Shown piece by piece: positions 36,131-46,564 of a stretch of DNA of 64,000 nt (its first letter is position 1; each line of letters begins with the position of its first letter). Below the pieces are notes generated by a model. The model was given only the letters and a program-made list of their open reading frames with translations, searched no databases and was not told the origin of the DNA. The DNA is from Billgrantia antri (GTDB lineage: Bacteria; Pseudomonadota; Gammaproteobacteria; Pseudomonadales; Halomonadaceae): NCBI RefSeq assembly GCF_019430905.1, contig NZ_JAHYCA010000004.1, forward strand, positions 372,001-436,000, read 5' to 3'. Position numbers and translations under genes: made by a program.

Positions 36131-36934
36131 TCAATGGATGCGACGAACCTGGGTGAAGCTCGGCAGGCCGCCGTCCCAGTGCATCCATACGGCGAATGCC
36201 CGACCCACGACGTTCTCCTCGGGGACGAAGCCCCAATAGCGGCTGTCGTTGGAGTGGTCACGGTTGTCACCCATGGTGAAATAGTGTCCGTCGGGCACGA
36301 CGATCTCGCGCACACGAGGCCCCGGGTCACGTGGGTTATTGTAGATACGATGGCTGACCTCGCCCAGTTGCTCCTCGAGGAGCCACTCACCAGGCGCGGC
36401 GGAAGGCGCTTGGTCCAGCAAGTGTTTGGGTACGGGCTCACCATTGATGTAGAGCTGCTTGTCCTCGTAGCGCACGATGTCGCCCGGCAGCGCCACAACC
36501 CGCTTGATGAAATTCACCGAGGGTTCGCTGGGAAAGCGGAACACCATCACGTCGCCGCGCTCGGGCTCACCCAGTTCGAGGATACGGGTATGCGTAACTG
36601 GCAGGCGCAGGCCGTAGGCGTACTTGTTTACGAGGATGAAATCCCCCACCTCGAGGGTCGGACGCATCGACCCGGAAGGAATCTGGAAGGGCTCCACCAG
36701 GAAGCTGCGCAGCAGCAGTACCACCAGCAACACCGGAAAGAAGGAGCGGGCATAGTCGATCGGCCAAGGCTCCTTCATTGCCCGCTCACGGGAGGTCTCG
36801 TCGAGCCCCTCCGTGGTACCCGCCTCGACGGCGGCCAGCTTCTGGCGCCTTGCGGGACGCAACCAAACGATGTCGAGCAACCAGATCACGCCAGTGATGG
36901 CCACGGCCACCACCAACAGAAGTGAAAAATCCAT
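36131..36934 (-). CDS. lepB: Signal peptidase I
   Basis: The 267-aa inner-membrane protease removes signal peptides of exported proteins. Two N-terminal transmembrane segments (about 3-25 and 62-80) are followed by the catalytic dyad Ser89 (PSGSMRPTL) and Lys144 (FIKRVVALPGD), and box E reads GDNRDHSNDSRYWG. It is shorter than the E. coli enzyme (324), closer to pseudomonad LepB. The lepA stop lies 13 bp upstream. Confidence 0.97.
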   Translation of the reverse strand: MDFSLLLVVAVAITGVIWLLDIVWLRPARRQKLAAVEAGTTEGLDETSRERAMKEPWPIDYARSFFPVLLVVLLLRSFLVEPFQIPSGSMRPTLEVGDFILVNKYAYGLRLPVTHTRILELGEPERGDVMVFRFPSEPSVNFIKRVVALPGDIVRYEDKQLYINGEPVPKHLLDQAPSAAPGEWLLEEQLGEVSHRIYNNPRDPGPRVREIVVPDGHYFTMGDNRDHSNDSRYWGFVPEENVVGRAFAVWMHWDGGLPSFTQVRRIH

Positions 36935-36947
36935 AGTGTCGCCGTTC

Positions 36948-38765
36948 CTAGTCGTTCACCTTGAGCACGGCCAGGAAGGCGTCCTGGGGAATTTCCACCC
37001 GACCGACCTGTTTCATGCGTTTCTTGCCCGCTTTCTGTTTCTCGAGCAGCTTCTTCTTGCGCGTCACGTCACCGCCGTAGCACTTCGCGGTCACGTTCTT
37101 GCGCAGCGCCTTGACCGTGGAGCGCGCCACCACCTGGCCGCCGATGGCGGCCTGAATCGCCACGTCGAACATCTGGCGTGGAATCAGCTCCTTCATCTTC
37201 TCGACCAGCACGCGACCACGCGAATGCGCGTGGTCGCGGTGAATGATCACCGCCAGCGCGTCGACCCGATCGCCATTGATCAAGACGTCCAGGCGCACCA
37301 GCTTGGCCGCTTCGAAGCGCTCGAAGTTGTAGTCCAGCGAGGCATAGCCCTTGGAGATGGACTTGAGACGATCGAAGAAGTCCATCACCACTTCGCTCAT
37401 GGGCAGCTCATAGGTGAGCTGGATCTGGCTGCCGAGAAACTGCATGTCGAGCTGGTTGCCGCGACGGTTCTCGCACTCCATGATCACGTTGCCGACGAAC
37501 TCCTGCGGCACCAGGATACTGGCACGCACGATCGGCTCGCGCATCTCCTCCACGTCGGCCATGTCGGGCAGCTTGGAGGGGTTGGAAACGTATTTGATGT
37601 CGCCGTTTTTCATGGCCAGCTCATAGACCACGGTGGGCGCCGTGGTGAGCAGGTCCAGGTCGTACTCGCGCTCGAGCCGCTCCTGGATGATTTCCATGTG
37701 CAGCGTGCCGAGGAAGCCGACGCGGAAGCCGAAGCCGAGGGCGTCGGAATTCTCGGGTTCGTACTCCAGCGAGGCATCGTTGAGCGCCAGCTTCTCCAGC
37801 GCGTCGCGGAAATCCTCGTAATCGTCGGCGCTGACCGGGAACATGCCGGCGTAGACCTGCGGCTTGACCTTCTGAAAACCGGGCAGGCGCGCCACGTCCG
37901 GCGTCTTGGCGTGGGTGATGGTATCGCCCACCGGGGCACCATGGATGTCCTTGATCCCGGCCACCACGAACCCCACTTCGCCGGCACGCAGAATATTGGT
38001 TTCCTTGCGCAGCGGCGTGAAGATGCCCACTTCGTTGGCCTGCCAGTCGCGGCCCGTGGACTTGATCCGGATCTTCTCGCCCTTCTTCAGGGTGCCATCG
38101 AAGAGTCGCACCAGCGACACCACGCCGAGGTAGTTGTCGAACCAGGAGTCGATGATCAGGGCCTGCAACGGCGCCTGTGGATCACCCTTGGGCGGCGGGA
38201 TGTCGCGTACCAGGCGTTCTAGCAGTGCATCGATGCCCATGCCGCTCTTGGCGGAGACCTGACAGGCGTCGGTGGCGTCGAGGCCGATGATCTCCTCGAT
38301 CTCGTGCGAGACTTTGTCGGGATCGGCCTGCGGCAGGTCCATCTTGTTGAGGACCGGCAGTACCTCCAACCCCTGCTCGATGGCGGTGTAGCAGTTGGCC
38401 ACCGACTGCGCCTCGACGCCCTGGGCCGCATCCACCACCAGCAGCGCCCCTTCGCAGGCATAAAGGGAACGCGATACCTCGTAGGAGAAGTCTACGTGGC
38501 CGGGCGTGTCGATGAAGTTGAGCTGGTAGGTGTTGCCGTCCTGGGCATGATAGTCCAGCGTGACCGACTGGGCCTTGATGGTGATGCCGCGCTCGCGCTC
38601 GAGGTCCATCGAGTCGAGCACCTGCTCCTTCAGCTCGCGCTCGGTCAGACCGCCGCAGCTTTGGATCAGACGATCTGCCAGGGTCGACTTGCCGTGGTCG
38701 ATATGGGCAATTATCGAGAAATTCCGAATGTGCTTCAGTTTATCGTTGCTTGCTTCGTTGCTCAT
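36948..38765 (-). CDS. lepA: Elongation factor 4 (LepA)
   Basis: The 605-aa translational GTPase acts on stalled or initiating ribosomes. The P-loop AHIDHGKS is at residues 20-27, DTPGHVDF and NKMDLP follow, and EF-G-like domains III-V and the LepA-specific C-terminal domain ([20 protein letters not shown] near 570-590) complete the protein. It begins the lepA-lepB-rnc-era-recO-pdxJ run. A strong terminator after mucD separates it from the algU block. Confidence 0.98.
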   Translation of the reverse strand: MSNEASNDKLKHIRNFSIIAHIDHGKSTLADRLIQSCGGLTERELKEQVLDSMDLERERGITIKAQSVTLDYHAQDGNTYQLNFIDTPGHVDFSYEVSRSLYACEGALLVVDAAQGVEAQSVANCYTAIEQGLEVLPVLNKMDLPQADPDKVSHEIEEIIGLDATDACQVSAKSGMGIDALLERLVRDIPPPKGDPQAPLQALIIDSWFDNYLGVVSLVRLFDGTLKKGEKIRIKSTGRDWQANEVGIFTPLRKETNILRAGEVGFVVAGIKDIHGAPVGDTITHAKTPDVARLPGFQKVKPQVYAGMFPVSADDYEDFRDALEKLALNDASLEYEPENSDALGFGFRVGFLGTLHMEIIQERLEREYDLDLLTTAPTVVYELAMKNGDIKYVSNPSKLPDMADVEEMREPIVRASILVPQEFVGNVIMECENRRGNQLDMQFLGSQIQLTYELPMSEVVMDFFDRLKSISKGYASLDYNFERFEAAKLVRLDVLINGDRVDALAVIIHRDHAHSRGRVLVEKMKELIPRQMFDVAIQAAIGGQVVARSTVKALRKNVTAKCYGGDVTRKKKLLEKQKAGKKRMKQVGRVEIPQDAFLAVLKVND

Positions 38766-38897
38766 CTAGCCCAGTCCGGTGTTCGACACGAGCGCGGCAG
38801 CGGCAGAGTCATCGGCGCCCGCTAACGTCATGAGAATTCGATGGCCGGTATTGTACCGGCATGACCCAAGGTTGGACAGCACAGCGGCACCGGGCAG

Positions 38898-38936
38898 TAA
38901 AAACACGAACACCTCCCGGCATGGCGGGAGGTGTTC
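38898..38936 (-). terminator. Intrinsic terminator after mucD
   Basis: On the minus strand a 12-bp stem (GAACACCTCCCG with complement CGGGAGGTGTTC, 38907-38936, 6-nt loop) is followed shortly by five T (38902-38898). It separates the algU-mucABD transcript from lepA, about 26 bp after the mucD stop. Confidence 0.85.
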
Positions 38937-38962
38937 TGCGACTCGTCCGACGCCGGGTCGAC

Positions 38963-40390
38963 TCAGTCGCGACCCAGGCGCAGCGCCACGAACAGGGAGC
39001 CGCGCCCTTCGCGATACAACCGCACAGGCACGGGGCGGTCAGTGGGCAGGTCGGCAGCCAGGTCACGCAGCTGCTCGGCGCTCTCCACGGCATGATGATC
39101 GAGACTGACGATCACGTCGCCCGGCATGATCTTGGCTTCGGCCGCTGCCCCGCGAGGATCGACATCACGCACCAGCACGCCGCCATCGATACCCAGGCGC
39201 TTACGTTCGGCCTCATCGAGTTCGGCCACGGCGATGCCCAGGCGCGCCTGAGCGTCCGAGCCAGCGGCACTCGCCTGTCGAGCCTGCTCGCTCTCCGGCC
39301 AGTCACCGATGGTCACTGCGATATCCTGTCGCTCTCCGTCACGCAAAATAGTCAGCTCGGCCTCGTTGCCCGGCGTCACCCGGCCGATCAGGCGCGGCAG
39401 GTTACGTGAGCGCTCGACCTCCTCCCCGTCGACTTCCAGCACGATGTCGCCCGCCTGCAGGCCCGCCTGGGCCGCCGGTCCCTCGGGGTCGAGATCGGCA
39501 ATCAAGGCGCCGCTGGGGCTGTCCATGCCGAACGATTCGGCCAGGTCGCGAGACACCGGCTGGATCATCACGCCGAGCCACCCGCGCTGAACACGTCCGT
39601 CGTCGCGGATCTGGCTGGCCACGTCCATGGCCACGTTGATGGGAATGGCGAAAGACAGCCCCATGAAGCCACCGCTGCGGGTGAAGATCTGTGAGTTGAT
39701 CCCCACCACTTCGCCGTCCAGATTGAACAGCGGGCCACCCGAGTTGCCGGGGTTGATCGCCACATCGGTCTGAATGAAGGGCACGTAGGCGTCACGCGGC
39801 AGCGTGCGATTGATCGCGCTGACGATACCGGCAGTCACCGAGTGGTCGAAGCCGAAAGGAGAACCGATGGCGGCTACCCATTCCCCCACACGCAGTTCGT
39901 CGGAGTCGCCCATGTTCAGCGTCGGCAGGTCCGAGGCGTCCACCTTGAGCAGGGCCACGTCGGTCTGCGTGTCGGCCCCCACCAGCTCGGCTTGCAGCTC
40001 ACGGCGGTCGTTGAGACGCACGAGAATCTCGTCGGCCCCCTCGACCACGTGAGCATTGGTCAGGATATAGCCATCTTCACTGATCACGAAGCCGGACCCC
40101 AGCGATTGCCGCTCGCCGCCCCGCCCGGGCCCACCGCCTCCTGGCGGCATCGGGAAGCGATCGCCGAAAAAGTGGCGAAATATCTCAGGGATCTCCTGGC
40201 CACCGAACCCCTCGAAGCCCTGCGAACGCTCCGGTATGACCCGGGTAGTGGAAATATTGACCACCCCGGGAGCAGCATCCTCGACCAGTTCGGTGAAGTC
40301 GGGCAACTCGCGGGCAAAGGCCGACTGCCATGACAGCAGCACGACCAACAGCAGCGCCCAAAAAGAGAACTGTCGCGTCAATGGCATCAT
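38963..40390 (-). CDS. mucD: Periplasmic serine protease MucD (DegP/HtrA family)
   Basis: The 475-aa protein is exported by a signal peptide (residues 1-27, ending AFA). The catalytic triad is His114 (TNAHVV), Asp144 (TDVALLKV) and Ser217 (GNSGGPL), followed by two PDZ domains (about 285-365 and 390-465). It degrades misfolded envelope proteins and limits AlgU activation. The first of two adjacent ATGs is preceded by AGGAG at 6 nt. Its place after mucB is the standard algU-mucABD order, here without mucC. Confidence 0.95.
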   Translation of the reverse strand: MMPLTRQFSFWALLLVVLLSWQSAFARELPDFTELVEDAAPGVVNISTTRVIPERSQGFEGFGGQEIPEIFRHFFGDRFPMPPGGGGPGRGGERQSLGSGFVISEDGYILTNAHVVEGADEILVRLNDRRELQAELVGADTQTDVALLKVDASDLPTLNMGDSDELRVGEWVAAIGSPFGFDHSVTAGIVSAINRTLPRDAYVPFIQTDVAINPGNSGGPLFNLDGEVVGINSQIFTRSGGFMGLSFAIPINVAMDVASQIRDDGRVQRGWLGVMIQPVSRDLAESFGMDSPSGALIADLDPEGPAAQAGLQAGDIVLEVDGEEVERSRNLPRLIGRVTPGNEAELTILRDGERQDIAVTIGDWPESEQARQASAAGSDAQARLGIAVAELDEAERKRLGIDGGVLVRDVDPRGAAAEAKIMPGDVIVSLDHHAVESAEQLRDLAADLPTDRPVPVRLYREGRGSLFVALRLGRD

Positions 40391-40505
40391 AAAAGCTCCT
40401 GCATCAGCTTAACGTCGTCTCAGCGGTAACTAGGAAACACATTGTTTTTCAACATGGCGCCGGTTTGCCGCAACGGGACCCGGCACGTGTCGCGTGATCG
40501 AGCGA

Positions 40506-41501
40506 TCACTCCGGCACCTCACGCCAAGCCAGGCTCTCGGCCACTTGCACGAGCACCCGCGGAGGCAACTCGCCCATGACAATGACCTGATGGGGTCGAT
40601 TGTCAGCCACGACATGGCGAACCACGGCGAGAGAGATGCCCAGGCGATGCAACCCGGGAATGAGGCGTTCGCGCCCTTCTTCGATCGGTTCGACGAACAG
40701 ACTGAGCGTCGAGAGACCATCACTATAGATGCGATGGATCACTCTCCGTTCGCCCCCCTGCTGCTCCGACTCGTCGTCGAGAGGCTGATCGACGAAACCG
40801 TCAGGCAGCCAGGCAGGGAACCAAGACGGCCGCGGCGGCTCACGGTAGCGGTCCAGTATCACGCCGCCCTCATGCAAGCGTGGCGACTGGAGCTCGGTGA
40901 ACTGGAACGTCTCCACGACGCGCCCACGATCATCGATGAGCTCCCGCTTCAGCGGCAATGAGGTCTCGGAATCGAGCCACAGACGCTGGCCAAAGCGCAT
41001 CCCATCGAGAGGCTCGATGTCCAGTCGCACTGCACTGCGGTTGGCAATGCGCTCGTCGTGCCCCATGGTCAGTCGATAATAACGGTCAACATGCTGTGCG
41101 ATTCCTGTCGGCGATACCGGCGCCTCCGAATCGGTACCGGACCCACTCATGCGGTTCATGTGACCGCTACGCTCGAAGAGAACCGGCGGCCCATCGAGGA
41201 AACGGGCGACTTCACGCTCAACGCCGTCCTGAATGTCTCGTGATAGCGCCAGTGTACGCACTCCGTCGATACCGATGCGTACCGCGCGAGCCTGGAACTC
41301 GAGACAATGGTTGGCCCACAGGCTGCGCTCAAACCACTCAAGCGGCGTCTCGGGCTCCGCCCAATCGGCCAGTTGGCGACAGTCGAATCGCTCGGCATCG
41401 GGCCGTTCCGCTATGGGTTCGGCCAAGGCAACCGGCATAGGGGCCAGAAGCGCAGCGCTGCTGAGTAGGGCCAGGCGCCTTGCGATACGCCCGCCTACCA
41501 T
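40506..41501 (-). CDS. mucB: Sigma-E regulatory protein MucB/RseB
   Basis: The 331-aa periplasmic protein has a signal peptide (residues 1-27, ending ALA). It should bind the periplasmic part of MucA and shield it from proteolysis until envelope lipids or misfolded proteins displace it. The family's lipoprotein-carrier-like N-domain contains HVDRYYRLTMGHDERIANR, and the C-domain RVIHRIYSDGLSTLSLFVE. Its ATG overlaps the mucA stop (TGATG), so the two are translationally coupled. Confidence 0.93.
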   Translation of the reverse strand: MVGGRIARRLALLSSAALLAPMPVALAEPIAERPDAERFDCRQLADWAEPETPLEWFERSLWANHCLEFQARAVRIGIDGVRTLALSRDIQDGVEREVARFLDGPPVLFERSGHMNRMSGSGTDSEAPVSPTGIAQHVDRYYRLTMGHDERIANRSAVRLDIEPLDGMRFGQRLWLDSETSLPLKRELIDDRGRVVETFQFTELQSPRLHEGGVILDRYREPPRPSWFPAWLPDGFVDQPLDDESEQQGGERRVIHRIYSDGLSTLSLFVEPIEEGRERLIPGLHRLGISLAVVRHVVADNRPHQVIVMGELPPRVLVQVAESLAWREVPE

Positions 41502-42205
41502 CAGCGTTGCCCCAGTGTCTCGTTACCTGAACCACGCAACAGGGGCATCCATACATCACCACTCCGATGGGTCGCGCCTTCGGCATGGCGGTCGAGATAG
41601 GATTGCAGCAGCCGCGCCTGCTCCTGGTCGATGCGTTGGGACTGTCGGGGATTGGGCGTCATGAACAAGGGGGAGTCAAAGCTCGCCCCTACCGGCATCA
41701 GGCCCGATTGCCCGCTCGCGGCCGACGGCGAAAAGAGCGGCATGCCGACGGGGGTCGCCTGAGCACCGCTGCCCGCCTGAGCGGCAAGGCTTGGCTGTGA
41801 CTGGGTGGAAGAACGACTCTCCCCGCCGGCCAACTGAGCATTACCGCCCGCACGGGTGAAGTCGTTACCTTGGTAGAACTGAACGCCAGTGATGACCATC
41901 AGGGTAACGGCGGCGGCGATGCCCGCACTGCGGGCAAAGGGGTAGGAGCGGCGCGGTGCGATAGGCGGCGCTTCCACGGCCGGAGCCGGTTCGGCTTCCA
42001 GTCGTGCCATGATACCGGCCGACAGGTCCGTGCTGACATCGATGTCATGATCCCGCCGCAGCAGGCTGCGCATCAGGTGATAGCGTCGCCATGCCTCCGC
42101 CGCATCTGGCTCGCTTTCGAGCGTCTTGAGTACTCGGCGCAGCTCGAGATCATCACCTTCGCTGTCCATCAGGGCAGAAAGCGATTCCCGTGCATTCTGA
42201 CTCAT
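41501..42205 (-). CDS. mucA: Anti-sigma factor MucA/RseA
   Basis: The 234-aa single-pass inner-membrane protein should hold AlgU inactive. The cytosolic N-domain (about residues 1-75) has the RseA-type start ESLSALMDSEGDDLELRRVL, a transmembrane helix spans about 91-110, and the periplasmic part is long and rich in Ser/Gln/Ala. It is followed by mucB with a 1-bp overlap. Regulated proteolysis of such proteins releases AlgU under envelope stress. It lies 179 bp after algU. Confidence 0.93.
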   Translation of the reverse strand: MSQNARESLSALMDSEGDDLELRRVLKTLESEPDAAEAWRRYHLMRSLLRRDHDIDVSTDLSAGIMARLEAEPAPAVEAPPIAPRRSYPFARSAGIAAAVTLMVITGVQFYQGNDFTRAGGNAQLAGGESRSSTQSQPSLAAQAGSGAQATPVGMPLFSPSAASGQSGLMPVGASFDSPLFMTPNPRQSQRIDQEQARLLQSYLDRHAEGATHRSGDVWMPLLRGSGNETLGQR

Positions 42206-42384
42206 TCCTTACACCCCCACATCGACAAGGCACCCTGCCTCGCTATCAATGATTCCCGGCATTCCTGACCGCACCCAACCGGAATGCCGACAGCCCATGT
42301 TGCCGCTGACATACGGCAGTCAATGCTTCAGACGTCATCGACGCGAGACAGTTCAGCGTCGAAGCGAAAACATTGTCGAAAACT

Positions 42385-42990
42385 TCACTCCGTTATCGAT
42401 TCCCGCGTGCGCGACGTGGTCACCAGCGGCTGAATGTGCTGATCCACGGCCTCGCGGGCACGAAAGATACGTGAACGCACCGTGCCCACCGGACACTGCA
42501 TGATATTGGCGATATCTTCGTAGGAGAGCCCATCGAGTTCACGCAAGGTGATAGCCGTGCGCAGGTCGTCGGGCAGATTCTCGATGGCCTCGAACACGGC
42601 CGTCTCGAGCTGGTCCCGGGCCAGCGACGACTCCGGCGTCTCGATGTCAGACAGACGTCCGGTGTGATCGAGGATCTCGGCATCGACGATATCGAGGTCA
42701 CTACCGGGAGGACGCCTCCCCTTAGATACCAGGTGGTTCTTCGCCGTGTTGATGGCAATACGATACATCCAGGTATAGAAGGCGCTCTCGGCGCGAAACT
42801 TGCCGAGCGCCCGATAAGCCTTGATAAAGGCCTCCTGGGCCACATCCTGCACCTCTGCGTGGTCCTGTATATAGCGTCCAATCAGCCCGATGATCTTGTG
42901 TTGGTATTTCTTTACCAGCAGATCGAAAGCGCGTGTGTCGCCTTTCTGCGCACGCTCGACGAGCTGCTGATCGGTTTCCCGGTTACCCAT
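42385..42990 (-). CDS. algU: RNA polymerase sigma factor AlgU/RpoE
   Basis: The 201-aa group IV sigma factor directs the envelope stress regulon. Region 2 reads LIGRYIQDHAEVQDVAQEAF and TWMYRIAINTAKNHL, and region 4 ends in SYEDIANIMQCPVGTVRSRIFRAR, an HTH typical of RpoE. It is slightly longer than AlgU of P. aeruginosa (193). GGGGAG is 8 nt before the ATG. It opens the algU-mucA-mucB-mucD cluster and is divergent from the DAHP synthase gene. Confidence 0.97.
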   Translation of the reverse strand: MGNRETDQQLVERAQKGDTRAFDLLVKKYQHKIIGLIGRYIQDHAEVQDVAQEAFIKAYRALGKFRAESAFYTWMYRIAINTAKNHLVSKGRRPPGSDLDIVDAEILDHTGRLSDIETPESSLARDQLETAVFEAIENLPDDLRTAITLRELDGLSYEDIANIMQCPVGTVRSRIFRAREAVDQHIQPLVTTSRTRESITE

Positions 42991-43288
42991 TCACGCTCTC
43001 CCCGGCAGGGAGATACCCCGAAGCGGGATGAGCGACGAATGCGTCGTTAGGTAGTCTGCATGCATGGTATCAACCTGGACCCCGTTGGCCGCTGTATGTC
43101 CCTGGACGTCATCGTCCGATTCGACAAGTGTTCCTTTTTCTTGGCCGCGCATCAAGCCGGCCGCCATGCCGCCGGCGCTGTGACAATCCCGGTGCCGCCG
43201 GGTTCCGCTACGATTGCTGATTTCTTTCTCGGCGGGTGTATAGTAGTTCATCCTCTCGCCATCAACGCACCACGACACAGGTAGCAAC
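42991..43288. promoter_or_regulatory. algU / DAHP synthase divergent control region
   Basis: About 300 bp without a gene. A -10-like TATAGT lies at 43239-43244, a good distance ahead of the DAHP synthase start, with only a poor -35 (TTGCTG, 19-bp spacing). A small dyad GCGACGAATGCGTCG sits at 43032-43046 close to algU. I could not find a convincing AlgU-type autoregulatory promoter. Confidence 0.35.
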
Positions 43289-44365
43289 ATGTCAGATCAG
43301 CAGGTCAGCAACCTCAACGTCTTGTCGCAGGACGTACTGATCACTCCCGAAGCCCTCAAGAACGAGATCCCCCTCGGCGAAGTCGCCGAGAGAACGGTGA
43401 TCGAGGGACGCCGAACCATTCAGAACATTCTCGACGGCAGCGACCCACGACTGCTGGTGGTCATCGGCCCTTGCTCGATCCACGACGTCGATGCCGCCCT
43501 GGACTACGCGCGCCGCCTTCGACGCCTGGCCGATGAAGTGAAGGACAGTCTGTATGTCGTGATGCGCGTCTACTTCGAGAAGCCCCGCACCACGGTGGGC
43601 TGGAAAGGGCTGATCAACGACCCTCACCTCAATGGCTCCTTCGAGATCGAAGAGGGCCTGCACATTGCCCGCAAGTTGCTGGTCGACCTTTCCGAGCTCG
43701 GCCTGCCGCTCGCCACCGAGGCGCTGGACCCGATTTCGCCCCAGTATCTGCAGGACTGCATTAGCTGGTCGGCGATCGGCGCCCGCACCACCGAGTCCCA
43801 GACCCACCGTGAGATGTCCTCCGGCCTCTCGAGCCCAGTAGGTTTCAAGAACGGTACCGACGGCAGCCTCGACGTGGCGATCAATGCGCTGCAGTCAGTG
43901 TCGCATCCGCACAACTTCCTCGGCATCAACCAGAGCGGCCAGGTAGCGATCATTCGCACCCGTGGCAACGCCTACGCTCACGTGGTGCTGCGTGGCGGCA
44001 ACGGCAAGCCCAACTACGATAGCGTCAGCGTGGCCTTGGCCGAGCAGGAACTGAACAAGGCGGGTATCAAGCCCAATATCATGATCGACTGTTCCCACGC
44101 CAACTCCAACAAGGATCCGGCACTGCAGCCGCTGGTACTGGACAACGTCACCAATCAGATCCTGGAAGGCAACACTTCCATCATGGGATTGATGGTCGAA
44201 TCCAACATCGGCTGGGGCAGCCAGAAGATCCTCGACGACCACAGCCAGATGCAGTATGGCGTCTCCATTACCGATGCCTGCATCGACTGGGCGGCCACAG
44301 AGGAAACCCTGACGCGCATGGCAAGTAAGCTGGCTCCGGTGCTGGCCGAACGTCGCCGGGGCTGA
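43289..44365 (+). CDS. aroG: 3-deoxy-7-phosphoheptulonate (DAHP) synthase, class I
   Basis: The 358-aa enzyme condenses PEP with erythrose 4-phosphate, the first step of aromatic amino acid biosynthesis. Typical AroFGH blocks are LLVVIGPCSIHD (residues about 55-66), VMRVYFEKPRTTVGWKGL, GARTTESQTHR and MIDCSHANSNKD with the metal-binding Cys, His and Glu/Asp residues. Which aromatic end product inhibits it cannot be read, so the symbol is generic. A strong terminator follows 18 bp after the stop. Confidence 0.95.
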   Translation: MSDQQVSNLNVLSQDVLITPEALKNEIPLGEVAERTVIEGRRTIQNILDGSDPRLLVVIGPCSIHDVDAALDYARRLRRLADEVKDSLYVVMRVYFEKPRTTVGWKGLINDPHLNGSFEIEEGLHIARKLLVDLSELGLPLATEALDPISPQYLQDCISWSAIGARTTESQTHREMSSGLSSPVGFKNGTDGSLDVAINALQSVSHPHNFLGINQSGQVAIIRTRGNAYAHVVLRGGNGKPNYDSVSVALAEQELNKAGIKPNIMIDCSHANSNKDPALQPLVLDNVTNQILEGNTSIMGLMVESNIGWGSQKILDDHSQMQYGVSITDACIDWAATEETLTRMASKLAPVLAERRRG

Positions 44366-44383
44366 CCTCGACCGCGCTTCACC

Positions 44384-44407
44384 AAGGCCCGCACTTGCGG
44401 GCCTTTT
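44384..44407 (+). terminator. Intrinsic terminator of DAHP synthase gene
   Basis: A 7-bp GC stem (GGCCCGC / GCGGGCC) with a 4-nt loop, extended by AA/TT and followed by TTTT. Confidence 0.88.
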
Positions 44408-44428
44408 GCTGCTGGCTGCGGTTGAAAT

Positions 44429-46564
44429 CTAGACGCCGTCGATCTCTCTCACGAATGGGGGTAACGCATCGAGCAATGCCTGACCGTAGCGGCGGGTCAG
44501 CACGCGGCGGTCAAGCAGCGTGATGCGCCCCCGATCGGCCTCCTTGCGAATCAGTCGGCCGCAGGCCTGCACCAGCTTGATCGAGGCGTCGGGTACGCTT
44601 ATGCGCATGAAGGGATTGCCGCCCCGGCTCTCGATCCACTCGGCCAGGGTCGCCCCCACCGGATCGTCGGGCACGGCGAACGGGAGCCGGGTGATGACCA
44701 CGTGGGTTAGGTAGTCGCCGGGCAGGTCGATGCCTTCGGCGAAGCTCGCCAGGCCGAAGATCACGCTACCCTCCCCGCCATCCACCCGGGCACGATGACG
44801 CTCGATCAGCTCGCGCTTGGGCAGTCGATCCTGGGCCAGCACCCGCTCGCGCCACTTCGCCGGCAGCGCCTTCTCCACTGCACGCAATTGGGCGCGCGAC
44901 GAGAACAGCATCAGCACTGCTTCCTTCTCGCCGAGCCCACTGACGAAATCGACGATGGCCCGCTCGTGGGCGTCGCGGTCGCCGGGATCCACGGCCTCGC
45001 GCGGCACGCTGAGTACCGCCCGAGAGTAATCGAAGGGGCTCGGCAAGCGCTGATAGCGGTAGCGATTGGCCAGTCCGGCGCGTTCCTGCAGGCGCTCGAA
45101 GCGGCCAAGCGCGGTAAGCGTAGCCGAGGTCACCACGGCACCGAAGCAGCTTCCCCACAGACTCTTGGCCAGGGTCGGCGCCGCCGACACGGGGCTCGCC
45201 GAGAAGACCAGCTCAGGATCGCTGCCGAAGCGCTCCAGCGTCAGCCAACGCGCTCTCGGCGCCTCGCCTTCTATATCGGTCTCGGCATAGGCCTCCCACA
45301 GCCCATACGCCTCCAGCGCACGGCCATGCAACAGCGCTAGCAGCGGCAGCCAGGCCTCGGCCTGTTCGCGTTCGAGCCCGGTGTGCTTGTCGGGATCGAG
45401 GCTCTCCCGCAGGATGTCGCTCATGGTTTCCAGCGTGCGTGAAAGCTCGGCGAAGCCCACCAGCAGGTTGCCGGCATGCTCGCGCAGGGCATCGGGAACG
45501 CGCCCCATCTCGAAGCGGTATTGATGGTTCTCCTCGCCCTCTTCCAGTCCATGCTGGCGCCCGGCCAACTGATGGCCAAGGGAAAACGCTTCGCCCAGGC
45601 GCGGCTCCAGCGCGGCAATGGTTTCCGGCAGCCCGGACAACAGCCGCGCCAGGGTCGGCTGTATTGCCAGCGCCTGGTTGAGCTCGGTCAGAGACTTCTT
45701 CAGGTTGCCCAGCCAGCGCAGCGTGCCGTTGATGCCCACGCGGTGGGCGAAATGATTCAGTGCCTTGTCCGGCAGATGGTGGCCTTCATCGAAGACGTAG
45801 ATGCAGTCGCCGGGGGGCGGCAGCACCACGCCGCCGCCCAGCGACAGGTCGGCCAGCACGAGGTCGTGGTTGGCGACGATGATATCGGCACTCTCCAGAT
45901 CGCGGCGCGCACGGAAGAAGGCACAGGCGCCGAAATGGCCGCAGCGGCGGTTGGTACACTGACGATGATCGATGGTCAGGCGCCGCCAGTCGGTATCGTC
46001 GATGGATTCCGGCCAACTCTCGCGATCCCCTTCCCAACGACCGCTGCCATAGGCTTCGGCCATCTCCTGCACCAGCGCCTGGAAATGATCGCCGGCGCCC
46101 TGGGCCAGGCTCTGCTCGAACAGCGACAAGGTGGGATTGTCCTCGACGCCATCAAGGGCCTGCTCAAGGCGTGTCAGACAGACGTAGCGACCGCGACCCT
46201 TGGCCAGGGCATAGTCGAAGTCGAGGCCGCTGTGGGTCTTGAGGGCCGGCAGGTCCTGCAGCAGCACTTGTTCCTGCAAGGCGATGGTGGCGGTGGCCAC
46301 CACCAGGCGCTTGCCCCTGGCCTTGGCCACCGGCAGTGCCGCCAGCAGGTAGGCCAGGGTCTTGCCGGTGCCGGTGCCCGCCTCGAGCACGCAGACGTGC
46401 TCATCGGAGACCCGACGGCCGCTGTCGTCTGCCTCGATGGCGCTGAGCGTGCGAGCGATCTCGGCGATCATCAGCCGCTGGCCGTAGCGTGGCGTCAGCC
46501 CCTGGGCCTCCAGCACGCGACGGTAGGCGCCCTGTATCTCGCCCTTGAGGGCCTCGTCGAGCAT
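44429..46564 (-). CDS. dinG: ATP-dependent DNA helicase DinG
   Basis: The 711-aa XPD-like 5'-3' helicase resolves R-loops and other structures. Walker A is EAGTGTGKT, the iron-sulfur cysteines lie between Walker A and the DEGH box (YVCLTR, then CTNRRCGHFGACAFF), and motif VI is QACGRLIRKEADRG near the C-terminus. E. coli DinG has 716 residues. I use the ATG at 46564; an upstream in-frame start at 46618 lies next to the dispersed repeat. No LexA box was found upstream. Confidence 0.95.
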   Translation of the reverse strand: MLDEALKGEIQGAYRRVLEAQGLTPRYGQRLMIAEIARTLSAIEADDSGRRVSDEHVCVLEAGTGTGKTLAYLLAALPVAKARGKRLVVATATIALQEQVLLQDLPALKTHSGLDFDYALAKGRGRYVCLTRLEQALDGVEDNPTLSLFEQSLAQGAGDHFQALVQEMAEAYGSGRWEGDRESWPESIDDTDWRRLTIDHRQCTNRRCGHFGACAFFRARRDLESADIIVANHDLVLADLSLGGGVVLPPPGDCIYVFDEGHHLPDKALNHFAHRVGINGTLRWLGNLKKSLTELNQALAIQPTLARLLSGLPETIAALEPRLGEAFSLGHQLAGRQHGLEEGEENHQYRFEMGRVPDALREHAGNLLVGFAELSRTLETMSDILRESLDPDKHTGLEREQAEAWLPLLALLHGRALEAYGLWEAYAETDIEGEAPRARWLTLERFGSDPELVFSASPVSAAPTLAKSLWGSCFGAVVTSATLTALGRFERLQERAGLANRYRYQRLPSPFDYSRAVLSVPREAVDPGDRDAHERAIVDFVSGLGEKEAVLMLFSSRAQLRAVEKALPAKWRERVLAQDRLPKRELIERHRARVDGGEGSVIFGLASFAEGIDLPGDYLTHVVITRLPFAVPDDPVGATLAEWIESRGGNPFMRISVPDASIKLVQACGRLIRKEADRGRITLLDRRVLTRRYGQALLDALPPFVREIDGV

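Noticed and set aside
42991..43288. AlgU-type autoregulatory promoter (GAACTT-N16-TCtgA) upstream of algU
   Set aside because: Only a GGAACAC-like sequence at about 43128-43134 (minus strand) was found, without a -10 at correct spacing.
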